6,191 bases of DNA from an uncultured Eubacteriales bacterium (lineage in GTDB: Bacteria; Bacillota; Clostridia; TANB77; CAG-508), in the NCBI GenBank assembly GCA_902760765.1, contig CACWHO010000034.1, forward strand, positions 1 through 6,191, in the 5' to 3' direction. Positions 1 through 5,923 of the stretch are shown in pieces. The first letter of the stretch is position 1. Each line of letters starts with the position of its first letter. The notes under the pieces were generated by a model, which ran no database searches, had not been told where the DNA came from, and worked only from the letters and a program-made list of their open reading frames with translations. The translations under genes were made by a program, and so were the position numbers.

Positions 1-402
1 GCAGGAGAACCAATGTTAAACATTTTACAAAAAACAAATATGTGCAATATACTTGCAGTTGTTACAAGATATTTTGGTGGGATTTTGCTTGGTACAGGAG
101 GGTTAGTTAGAGCATATTCAGATAGTCTAAATGAATCAATAAAAAATTCAGAAAAAATTGAAAAATGCATTGGACTTGAAGCAGAAGTACAAATAGATTA
201 CAATAATTTAGATAATTTTAAGTATTATTGTAAAACAAATGATATTTTTATAAAAGATTTTGAATATTTAAATGTAATTATTTGTAAAATTCAATTTGAA
301 GAAGAAAAAAAGGACAAAATACTGATAGATTTTGAAACAAAGAAAATTAATTTGATAGATTTAAAGATATTATCTAAAAAAATTATAGATAAAAGTATAT
401 AA
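1..402 (+). CDS. YigZ/IMPACT-family (UPF0029) protein, C-terminal part
   Basis: The reading frame is open from base 1 (Ala-Gly-Glu-Pro before the first ATG at 13) and stops with TAA at 400-402, so this is the 3' part of a gene starting upstream of the window; the ATG at 13 is internal. The segment GEPML followed by VTRYFGGILLGTGGLVRAYS is the hallmark conserved stretch of the YigZ/IMPACT family, at the end of the UPF0029 domain. The remaining ~80 residues, rich in Lys, Ile and Glu, fit the variable ferredoxin-like DUF1949 C-terminal domain. About 134 codons are visible of a family usually near 200-215 residues, so roughly the N-terminal third is missing. Eukaryotic IMPACT relatives act on translational control through GCN1/GCN2; the bacterial function is not settled. 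A terminator follows closely, so it is the last gene of its transcript. Confidence 0.9.
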   Translation, partial: AGEPMLNILQKTNMCNILAVVTRYFGGILLGTGGLVRAYSDSLNESIKNSEKIEKCIGLEAEVQIDYNNLDNFKYYCKTNDIFIKDFEYLNVIICKIQFEEEKKDKILIDFETKKINLIDLKILSKKIIDKSI

Positions 403-424
403 AAAATATGGTTTTGTAAAAAAA

Positions 425-443
425 TGGAAATAACTGGAAATAA
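425..443. repeat. short tandem repeat (9-mer twice, 10-nt period)
   Basis: TGGAAATAA occurs at 425-433 and again at 435-443, separated by one C, just upstream of the yigZ terminator. It has no recognised function and may be chance in A/T-rich DNA. Confidence 0.35.
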
Positions 444-455
444 TTATATTATAAT

Positions 456-488
456 AAGGACTGTAAAAAATACAGTTCTTTATTTTTT
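456..488 (+). terminator. rho-independent terminator after the yigZ-family gene
   Basis: AAGGACTGTA (456-465) pairs with TACAGTTCTT (471-480), giving 10 bp with one G-U pair around a 5-A loop, followed by a T-rich run (481-488). It separates the yigZ-family transcript from spo0A. Because it lies 67 nt before the spo0A start, spo0A must have its own promoter downstream of it or depend on read-through. Confidence 0.85.
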
Positions 489-516
489 GTTAAATATTGC
501 TTTTATGCTTTATGAA
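487..516 (+). promoter_or_regulatory. weak candidate sigma-A promoter for spo0A
   Basis: TTGTTA (487-492) and TATGAA (511-516) are separated by 18 nt in the short gap between the yigZ terminator and the spo0A ribosome binding site. Both hexamers are imperfect and the -35 overlaps the terminator T-run. I saw no convincing sigma-H promoter (AGGAWWW/GAAT with proper spacing) and no 0A box (TGTCGAA), although spo0A is controlled by both in Bacillus. Confidence 0.3.
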
Positions 517-540
517 CATTAAACAAAAGAAAAAATTAAA

Positions 541-546
541 GGGAGG
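541..546 (+). promoter_or_regulatory. ribosome binding site of spo0A
   Basis: GGGAGG lies 8 nt before the ATG at 555. It decides the start against a second in-frame ATG at 567 (Met5). Confidence 0.85.
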
Positions 547-554
547 AAATTTAA

Positions 555-1373
555 ATGAAAGAAAAAATGACAATTTTGATTGCAGATGACAATCAAGAAT
601 TCAGCAAAACACTTGCAGGATACATACAAGGGCAAGAAGATATGGAGGTAATTGGAATAGCCAAAGATGGAAATGAAGCAATAAATATGATAACAAATAT
701 AGAACCAGATATTGTACTACTAGACGTAATAATGCCACATTTAGATGGAATAGGAGTTTTAGAAAAATTAGGAACATTAAACATAAGTAAAAAGCCAATA
801 TGTATAATGCTTTCTGCAGTTGGACAAGATAAAATCACACAAAAAGCAATTATACTTGGAGCAGAATACTATATTGTAAAACCATTTGATATTGAATTAT
901 TAATAAAAAGGATGAGAGAACTTAAAAACTACAAGCCTAATCAAAATGCAAACAATTTTTATGGAAAAGAAATAAAATCACAATATGTTGAAATATCAAA
1001 TAATAGTGAAAATTCAACAGATAATTTGGAAGCATTGGTAACAAATATAATACATGAAGTTGGTGTACCAGCACATATAAAAGGATATCAATATTTAAGA
1101 GAAGCAATAATAATGGTTATAAATGATATTGATGTAATTAACCAAATAACAAAAAGCTTGTATCCTAAAATAGCTTATAAATTTAATACAACACCATCAA
1201 GAGTTGAACGTGCAATTCGCCATGCAATAGAAGTAGCTTGGGGTAGAGGTGACCAACAAGTCGTTGAAAACATATTTGGATATACAATTTCAGCCGCAAA
1301 AGGAAAGCCAACAAATAGTGAATTTATAGCAATGATTGCTGATAAATTAAGACTAGAATTAAAAACTGCTTAA
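555..1373 (+). CDS. spo0A: Spo0A, sporulation master response regulator
   Basis: A 272-residue protein, close to the 267 of B. subtilis Spo0A. Residues 5-125 are a receiver domain: acidic pair D11/D12, phospho-acceptor D57 within LLDVIMP, S87 in LSAVGQD, and the invariant lysine K109 in VKPFD. An Asn/Ser-rich linker (about 127-157) leads to the sporulation-specific DNA-binding domain (about 158-272), with HEVGVPAHIKGYQYLREAI (167-185) and the recognition-helix region TPSRVERAIRHAIEVAW (213-229), both diagnostic of Spo0A rather than another response regulator. The family is phosphorylated through a phosphorelay (Bacillus) or directly by orphan kinases (clostridia), then binds 0A boxes to start sporulation. 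GGGAGG at 541-546, 8 nt before the ATG, supports this start over the in-frame Met5. It is monocistronic here and convergent with yunB; the often-adjacent spoIVB is absent. Confidence 0.98.
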   Translation: MKEKMTILIADDNQEFSKTLAGYIQGQEDMEVIGIAKDGNEAINMITNIEPDIVLLDVIMPHLDGIGVLEKLGTLNISKKPICIMLSAVGQDKITQKAIILGAEYYIVKPFDIELLIKRMRELKNYKPNQNANNFYGKEIKSQYVEISNNSENSTDNLEALVTNIIHEVGVPAHIKGYQYLREAIIMVINDIDVINQITKSLYPKIAYKFNTTPSRVERAIRHAIEVAWGRGDQQVVENIFGYTISAAKGKPTNSEFIAMIADKLRLELKTA

Positions 1374-1415
1374 TTGCATATCAATAAAGAAAATAAAGGA
1401 TATATAGAGATTACA

Positions 1416-2132
1416 TTATTTAACAAATTGTGTGCTTTGGTCTAAATTTGTACCATTAATATTATAATATGTTTGAGGAATATTACCAATTATAACATTT
1501 TCTGCAATAAGAATTTGATTTTTAATTTCTTCACTTATAGTATTATAAGGTGTTAATATATTTACTTCTGTATCTACTTGTAAATATACTCTATGTAGAG
1601 TTTGATTTATTCCTTTTTCAACAAATTCACTTTTTAGCTCTGTTTCCACATTTCCAATTGTTGATACTTTTATAGGGATATTATAACCCATCCCAGAAAG
1701 AAATTTTATACCTGTTAAACTACCAAGTGGAATTCCAATATTTTCTTTTCCTTCATCATTTATTTTACTTTGGATGTTAAGTGCAACGTCAGATGTTATT
1801 GCATTTATTGTATTTACATTAGACTTTATCATTTTTATATTTCCATCTTTATCTTTTTCTAAAGAAAATAAATCATCATATCCATATTTTTGCATAACAA
1901 CATTAGCTTGTTCATTTGAAACTAATGTTGCAATTGATTTAGATCTATCTTTACAAAGATTATCAAAGATTGGTGAAATTGCATTTATTACAATTTTGAC
2001 TGTAATAAATGCAATTAAAAAAATTAAAAATATAAAAACTATTTTATTTTGCTTTTTTGAGTTTCTTCCTCTAATATTTTTACCAATTAAAATTGGTATT
2101 CTTATTCGAGGCCTAGAATAAATTTTGCTCAT
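1416..2132 (-). CDS. yunB: YunB-family sporulation protein
   Basis: A 238-residue protein, near the ~250 of B. subtilis YunB. A basic N-terminus (residues 1-30) precedes one hydrophobic segment (about 31-49), a signal anchor putting most of the protein outside the cytoplasm or in the intermembrane space of the forespore. The family signature lies in the second half: IGIPLGSLTGIKFLSGMG, then GNVETELKSEFVEKGINQTLHRVYLQV and a Pro-containing segment, as in YunB. In B. subtilis the gene belongs to the mother-cell sigma-E regulon and its loss impairs sporulation; the biochemical role is unknown. It lies 30 nt downstream of the SPOCS-LysM gene on the same strand, so the two are probably cotranscribed. 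The RBS AAAAGG (2150-2145) is 12 nt from the ATG, rather far. Its 3' end faces spo0A across only 42 nt. Confidence 0.87.
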   Translation of the reverse strand: MSKIYSRPRIRIPILIGKNIRGRNSKKQNKIVFIFLIFLIAFITVKIVINAISPIFDNLCKDRSKSIATLVSNEQANVVMQKYGYDDLFSLEKDKDGNIKMIKSNVNTINAITSDVALNIQSKINDEGKENIGIPLGSLTGIKFLSGMGYNIPIKVSTIGNVETELKSEFVEKGINQTLHRVYLQVDTEVNILTPYNTISEEIKNQILIAENVIIGNIPQTYYNINGTNLDQSTQFVK

Positions 2133-2162
2133 ATTTTTTATTTTCCTTTTGGAATAAAAGTT

Positions 2163-3704
2163 TTATACATTTTGGACCATTCTTTCATACTTTGGTATAT
2201 ATAATTTTTGTCCCGGCATTATTTTATCTTTATCTTCAATTTCATTAACACTTAAAATTCCATCAATTGTACTGCCAAATCTTTTTGCTATATTCCAAAG
2301 AGTATCACCTTTTTGTACAATATAAATAATTAAACTGTAATTTGGAGAATCACATTCTCCATCATCTTCTATACTATCAATAACATTAACTATGGCAGTT
2401 CTATAAAGGTCAGTATCTGTATTTAAGTCAACATTGCAGTTAATATCTCCGCCATCTTGTATTATAAAATCTTTGTTTTTAATATTCATTGCACAATTTG
2501 TTTGTAGCTCTTCGCCATTTTGTAAGTTATCTAAAATATATTCAAATGGAATTTTAGCTTCTTTTATAATTATTTGATTTTGTGAATTTTTAAATATAAA
2601 TCTGAGGTTCAATTCTGCTTCATATAAAATCTTAGAGTTTATTTTATTTTCATTTGTTATACTTGCAAATGCATCAACATCTAACAAACTTAAATCGTCC
2701 AAGTTTCCTAAATTGACCTTTTCTCTTATTTGTTTTACATCAGTTCTGTTTTGTTTGTCTGATATTCCAGTTATTTGTTTTTGAACAAATTTTATATTTT
2801 GTGTTGGGCTATATAAATCTTGTATTAAATTTATTTGCTTTTCTTCATAAACATTTGCATTTACTTCAACTTCTACTTCAACATAAATTGAGTGCTCTTC
2901 TTGTGAATTTGGCTTTATAACAACATTTTTTATTTGATAATTTACATCACATATATTTCCTTCTGCAACATTTGGAATATCAATAAAACCAACAAGCGGT
3001 GTTTTATATACTATCGTTTTTATTCTATTTTCTTCTGTCAAATACATTAATCTTATTTCAATATCAGCTTTTGTTAATATTTTATTATAGCTGATTTTTA
3101 CGTCTTTATCTAATATTGAAATTTGTACTTTTAGCATTTCACCAAAGTTATCACCATTTTCTAATTGAATGGTTTCTTTTGCTGAGATTTTTGTTTGACC
3201 TGTTCCTACAAGAGAATTCAACTTCAAGTCTTCTTTTAAAAATTGAATATCATTTTCTCCATTAATTTCATTTACAACCTCAATTTCTTCACTTGAGAAT
3301 ATTTTTAATGTCAATTCAATTGTTGCTTTAATTCCAATTTTTCTACCATTTATTACTTTTGCATCAATTGATTTTATTCTTGCACATGCTATTACATTCA
3401 TACCTTCAAGACAATTATCAATATCAATATTTTCAGAAAAATCAATACTTGTATTTAGACCTCTTACAGTATCGTTTTCCTCATCTGGAATATACATTAT
3501 GTATGTATTTACAGTTCCATCAACTCTAATTCTGCCATTTTGTGCTTCTTTTTTATAAATTGAGACAACTCCACTTGTACAAATTGTGTTTAAAACATCA
3601 GGCTTTGAATCTGGCACTATCATATCTCCTTCAGCTTCTATTATTTGCCTTTTCTCAGCTATTAATTTGTTTATGTTTAACTGTTCCTTTTTTGTATCTA
3701 TCAT
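2163..3704 (-). CDS. sipL: SPOCS (DUF3794) and LysM protein, SipL-like spore coat morphogenesis protein
   Basis: A 513-residue soluble protein without signal peptide. The N-terminus carries the typical SPOCS/DUF3794 opening, EAEGDMIVPDSKPDVL (residues 23-38) followed by RIRVDGTVNTYIMYI. Two further regions (about 165-250 and 305-400) have the same alternating beta-rich pattern, suggesting three SPOCS-like units. Residues 461-505 form a LysM domain (YIVQKGDTLWNIAKRFGS up to GQKLYIPK). C. difficile SipL (about 525 residues) has the same order, and its LysM region binds the coat ATPase SpoIVA to localise coat around the forespore. GGGAGG at 3717-3712, 7 nt before the ATG, fixes the start. It is first gene of a probable operon with yunB, divergent from rplM. 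Clostridia can encode several SPOCS proteins, so SipL orthology is likely but not proven; family assignment is secure. Confidence 0.83.
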   Translation of the reverse strand: MIDTKKEQLNINKLIAEKRQIIEAEGDMIVPDSKPDVLNTICTSGVVSIYKKEAQNGRIRVDGTVNTYIMYIPDEENDTVRGLNTSIDFSENIDIDNCLEGMNVIACARIKSIDAKVINGRKIGIKATIELTLKIFSSEEIEVVNEINGENDIQFLKEDLKLNSLVGTGQTKISAKETIQLENGDNFGEMLKVQISILDKDVKISYNKILTKADIEIRLMYLTEENRIKTIVYKTPLVGFIDIPNVAEGNICDVNYQIKNVVIKPNSQEEHSIYVEVEVEVNANVYEEKQINLIQDLYSPTQNIKFVQKQITGISDKQNRTDVKQIREKVNLGNLDDLSLLDVDAFASITNENKINSKILYEAELNLRFIFKNSQNQIIIKEAKIPFEYILDNLQNGEELQTNCAMNIKNKDFIIQDGGDINCNVDLNTDTDLYRTAIVNVIDSIEDDGECDSPNYSLIIYIVQKGDTLWNIAKRFGSTIDGILSVNEIEDKDKIMPGQKLYIPKYERMVQNV

Positions 3705-3711
3705 TTTTTAA

Positions 3712-3717
3712 CCTCCC
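3712..3717 (-). promoter_or_regulatory. ribosome binding site of the SipL-like gene
   Basis: The minus strand reads GGGAGG here, 7 nt before the ATG at 3704, an optimal arrangement that supports the start. Confidence 0.85.
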
Positions 3718-3812
3718 TATAGATTTTATTTATTAATTTATATTCGCATTTAAAAAATGTAGAACAAGAAATGTGGGTTTACCAAAAAAATTATTTAATT
3801 TTACTAAAACCA

Positions 3813-3841
3813 TTGACAAAAACAAGAATTTATAATAAAAT
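3813..3841 (+). promoter_or_regulatory. sigma-A promoter of the rplM-rpsI operon
   Basis: TTGACA (3813-3818, perfect -35) is followed after exactly 17 nt by TAAAAT (3836-3841), five of six matches to the -10 consensus. The predicted start near 3848 gives a leader of about 105 nt before rplM, long enough for the leader hairpin. A high-output promoter is expected for ribosomal protein genes. Confidence 0.8.
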
Positions 3842-3863
3842 ATTAAGGCAATTAGGAAATATG

Positions 3864-3903
3864 ATTTAATATAAAACTTCTCCCCGGTGGTTTTATTTTA
3901 AAT
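3864..3903 (+). promoter_or_regulatory. rplM leader hairpin (possible L13 autoregulatory leader)
   Basis: ATTTAATATAAAAC (3864-3877) pairs with GTTTTATTTTAAAT (3890-3903): 13 of 14 positions are complementary, with one T-T mismatch. The 12-nt loop TTCTCCCCGGTG is strikingly C/G-rich in an otherwise A/T leader. The loop segment TTCTCC (3878-3883) can pair with the rplM Shine-Dalgarno GGAGGG (3937-3942). Autoregulatory L13 leaders are known upstream of rplM in low-GC Gram-positives; I cannot verify that this one matches that family model. A terminator/attenuator role is less likely because the stem is A/T-rich and no pure T-run follows. Confidence 0.55.
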
Positions 3904-3935
3904 TTCATATATAAAAAATATTAATTTATTATAAT

Positions 3936-3942
3936 AGGAGGG
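3936..3942 (+). promoter_or_regulatory. ribosome binding site of rplM
   Basis: AGGAGGG lies 11 nt before the ATG at 3954. The spacing is slightly long, and the site is the proposed partner of the leader-hairpin loop. Confidence 0.75.
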
Positions 3943-3953
3943 TATTTATTACC

Positions 3954-4391
3954 ATGAACAATGTAACATACAGCCCTAAAAAGGACGAAATAGAAAAAAA
4001 ATGGTATATAATTGATGCAGCAAATAAGCCACTTGGTAAAGTTGCAACAGAAGCTGCTAAATTATTAAGAGGAAAACACAAACCTACATATACACCTAAC
4101 ATAGACACAGGTGACCATGTAATTATTATTAATGCAAAAGATGTTGTATTAACAGGAAACAAATTAAACCAAAAAATGTACAGACATCACTCTGGATATA
4201 TTGGTGGATTAAAAGAAATTAGTGCAAAAGAAATGTTAGAAAAAAATCCAGAAAAAGCTATGATGATAGCTGTTAAAGGAATGTTACCTCATAATACATT
4301 AGGAAGAGAACAATTAAAGAAATTAAGAGTTTATGCTGGAAATGAACATGTAAATCAAGCACAAAAACCAGAAGTATGGGAGGTAAAATAA
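3954..4391 (+). CDS. rplM: 50S ribosomal protein L13
   Basis: A 145-residue protein, the normal length for bacterial L13 (uL13), an early-assembling protein of the large subunit that binds 23S rRNA. Diagnostic stretches are KKWYIIDAANKPLGKVATEAAKLLRGKHKPTYTP (about 15-48), DTGDHVIIINAKDVVLTGNK (51-70), the HHSGYIGGLKE segment and the C-terminal KGMLPHNTLGREQLKKLRVYAGNEH. It has its own strong promoter and leader, and its stop is separated by one base from the rpsI start, the usual rplM-rpsI pairing. In other bacteria L13 can act back on its own mRNA leader, which fits the hairpin at 3864-3903. Confidence 0.98.
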   Translation: MNNVTYSPKKDEIEKKWYIIDAANKPLGKVATEAAKLLRGKHKPTYTPNIDTGDHVIIINAKDVVLTGNKLNQKMYRHHSGYIGGLKEISAKEMLEKNPEKAMMIAVKGMLPHNTLGREQLKKLRVYAGNEHVNQAQKPEVWEVK

Positions 4392-4392
4392 G

Positions 4393-4794
4393 ATGGCTAA
4401 AACAGAAAAAATAGTTTACACTGGTACAGGAAGAAGAAAATCTTCAATTGCTAGAGTAAGAATAGTAGCAGGTACTGGAAAAATAACAATTAATGGAAAA
4501 GATATTGATGAATTTTTCGGACAAGAAACATTAAAAGTTATAGTTAGACAACCACTTGTTGTTACAAATACAACTGATAAATATGATGTTGTTTGTACAG
4601 TAAAAGGTGGAGGAATTTCAGGTCAAGCTGGAGCAATTAGACATGGCTTAGCAAGAGCTCTAAACTCAGCTAACATAGAATACAGACCAGCTTTAAAATC
4701 AAATGGATTCTTAACAAGAGACCCACGTATGAAGGAAAGAAGAAAATATGGACTTAAAAAAGCAAGAAAAGCTCCACAATTTTCAAAGAGATAA
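4393..4794 (+). CDS. rpsI: 30S ribosomal protein S9
   Basis: A 133-residue protein of typical S9 (uS9) length. It shows YTGTGRRKSSIARVRI (9-24), the central GGGISGQAGAIRHGLARAL and the basic C-terminal tail RMKERRKYGLKKARKAPQFSKR, whose last residues (SKR) reach the ribosomal P site in the family. The Shine-Dalgarno GGGAGG (4378-4383) lies inside the end of rplM, and only one base separates the two genes, so translation is likely coupled. It is the last gene of the operon, since a hairpin terminator follows at 4811. Confidence 0.98.
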   Translation: MAKTEKIVYTGTGRRKSSIARVRIVAGTGKITINGKDIDEFFGQETLKVIVRQPLVVTNTTDKYDVVCTVKGGGISGQAGAIRHGLARALNSANIEYRPALKSNGFLTRDPRMKERRKYGLKKARKAPQFSKR

Positions 4795-4810
4795 TTTTAT
4801 ACAATTTTTC

Positions 4811-4846
4811 AAACTCAGGAGGTTTATACTTCCCGAGTTTTTATTT
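4811..4846 (+). terminator. rho-independent terminator of rplM-rpsI
   Basis: AAACTC (4811-4816) pairs with GAGTTT (4835-4840). The stem extends inward by G/C pairs between AGGAGG (4817-4822) and TTCCC (4830-4834) with small bulges. The T-run TTTTTATTT follows. It sits 17 nt after the rpsI stop. Confidence 0.85.
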
Positions 4847-4859
4847 GTATAAGATAATA

Positions 4860-5047
4860 TAAATAAAAGAAATATAAAAAATTTATGAAGTGACGAATGC
4901 GATTGTAACAAGTGCTAGAAAATCTTAATTTAAGAAAATGAAGGAACCCAAATCCTTTTGGGGAGTGTCATTTTCTTAAATATAGATTTTCTAAACATGT
5001 GTAATGAGCCGAGAAACGAAATAAATTTCTTATATTTCTTTTATTTA
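4860..5047. repeat. 188-nt inverted-repeat structure, unclassified (MITE-like element or structured RNA)
   Basis: The outer arms 4860-4886 and 5021-5047 are complementary at 26 of 27 positions. An inner stem, 4916-4941 with 4968-4993, pairs at 24 of 26 positions. Between them is a large bubble (4887-4915 opposite 4994-5020) that is richer in G/C than its surroundings and only partly complementary. The apex (4942-4967) holds a 6-bp mini-hairpin, CCCAAA (4947-4952) with TTTGGG (4957-4962), around TCCT. It has no ORF of note. It starts just after the rpsI terminator and ends before the promoter of the next gene, so it appears to be an independent unit. The long paired termini resemble a miniature inverted-repeat element; the stem-bubble-stem outline also resembles a structured RNA. 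I recognise no known riboswitch or ncRNA family. Confidence 0.7.
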
Positions 5048-5084
5048 AAATATGTATACAATTAATAACTTTATTATAAAACTA

Positions 5085-5113
5085 TTGATAAAATTAAAAA
5101 TTAAATTTATAAT
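5085..5113 (+). promoter_or_regulatory. sigma-A promoter of the SpoVB-type flippase gene
   Basis: TTGATA (5085-5090) and a perfect TATAAT (5108-5113) are separated by 17 nt. Transcription would start near 5120, about 72 nt before the ATG, and downstream of the 188-nt inverted repeat, which would therefore not be part of this mRNA. The DNA here is very A/T-rich, so chance matches are possible, but spacing and both hexamers are good. Confidence 0.65.
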
Positions 5114-5191
5114 ATAATACATATAGAGTAATAAAATCAAAATAAAAAAATAGAATATAAACAGCAAAATAAAAGGGAGAAAATTATACAT

Positions 5192-5923
5192 ATGTTAAAA
5201 ACTAAAACAAAAAAGGTATACAAAGAAAAAAAAGAAGGCTTTATGCAAGGAGTTCTTGCACTAATGTTTTCACAAATTTTAGTTAAAATATTAGGACTTG
5301 TATATACACTATATTTAACAAACAGACCAGGATTTGGAGATAAAGGAAATGGTATATGTGCAAGTGGATATCAAATATATGCATTATTACTTACAATTTC
5401 TTCAATTGGAGTACCAAATGCAATTTCAAAATTGATATCTGAAAAGGTTGCAATAGGGGACAATAAAGGAGCACATAGAATATTTAAAATTGCATTTGCA
5501 ACATTTTCTATTATAGGTTTAGCAGGTAGCTTACTTTTATATCTTGGAGCACATACAATTGCATATAATTGGCTACAAATTCCAGAAGCAGAAATGACAT
5601 TAGTTGCACTTTCACCAGCAATATTTTTTGTTACAATAGCATCAGTTTTTAGAGGATACTTTAATGGAAGACAAAAAATAAGTGTTGGAGCAAGGTCACA
5701 AACATTAGAACAAGTATTTAAAACAGTACTTACAATAATAATTGTAGAAGTAGTTGCAATACTTTCAAATGTATCAACAGAGTGGATGGCAGCAGGAGCT
5801 AATTTGGCAAGCACTCTTGCAACATTTTTAGGATTTGGATATTTATTTTTATATTATAGAAGCGAAAGAAAAGAAATTGCAGAAGAAATAAAAAAAAGAA
5901 ATAAAAAATACAAAAAATTATAA
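5192..5923 (+). CDS. SpoVB-type oligosaccharide/lipid-precursor flippase, N-terminal part before a frameshift
   Basis: The 243-residue product is the first half of a MATE-like flippase of the SpoVB/MurJ/polysaccharide-transporter group (normally about 500 residues and up to 14 membrane segments). After a lysine-rich cytoplasmic start it has about six hydrophobic segments (near residues 17-42, 60-82, 99-121, 135-155, 175-193, 197-222). Family-like stretches include QIYALLLTISSIGVPNAISKLISEK (61-85) and FRGYFNGRQ (153-161). Such proteins flip lipid-linked cell-wall or polysaccharide precursors; B. subtilis SpoVB is needed for spore cortex. The frame ends early at TAA 5921-5923, directly after the lysine-rich linker, while the homologous second half continues in another frame. 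GGGAG (5175-5179) lies 12 nt before the ATG. Assignment to SpoVB rather than a close paralogue such as YtgP is uncertain. Confidence 0.85.
   Translation: MLKTKTKKVYKEKKEGFMQGVLALMFSQILVKILGLVYTLYLTNRPGFGDKGNGICASGYQIYALLLTISSIGVPNAISKLISEKVAIGDNKGAHRIFKIAFATFSIIGLAGSLLLYLGAHTIAYNWLQIPEAEMTLVALSPAIFFVTIASVFRGYFNGRQKISVGARSQTLEQVFKTVLTIIIVEVVAILSNVSTEWMAAGANLASTLATFLGFGYLFLYYRSERKEIAEEIKKRNKKYKKL

Noticed and set aside
593..838. Minus-strand open frames inside spo0A
   Set aside because: They lie opposite a well-conserved Spo0A frame, lack ribosome binding sites and resemble no family.
1774..2121. 115-codon plus-strand open frame opposite yunB
   Set aside because: Its hydrophobic composition mirrors the reverse complement of yunB; no ribosome binding site or family resemblance.
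3721..3780. Possible sigma-E or sigma-K promoter for the SipL-like gene on the minus strand (GAATATAAATT with ACATT upstream)
   Set aside because: Sigma-E control is expected from the families, but the hexamers match poorly and the region is so A/T-rich that similar matches occur everywhere.
4860..5047. The inverted-repeat region as a known riboswitch or as 6S RNA
   Set aside because: I could not find conserved cores of the M-box, lysine, cyclic di-nucleotide, T-box, purine, TPP or cobalamin classes. The 6S-like outline rests on shape only, and no clear promoter sits directly before it.
4846..5058. TGTATA direct repeats as target-site duplication of a mobile element
   Set aside because: The copies are 8 and 5 nt away from the ends of the paired arms and the hexamer is common in A/T-rich DNA.
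5371..5814. 147-codon minus-strand open frame within the flippase gene
   Set aside because: It is antisense to clear flippase homology; its openness follows from the codon bias of the sense gene.
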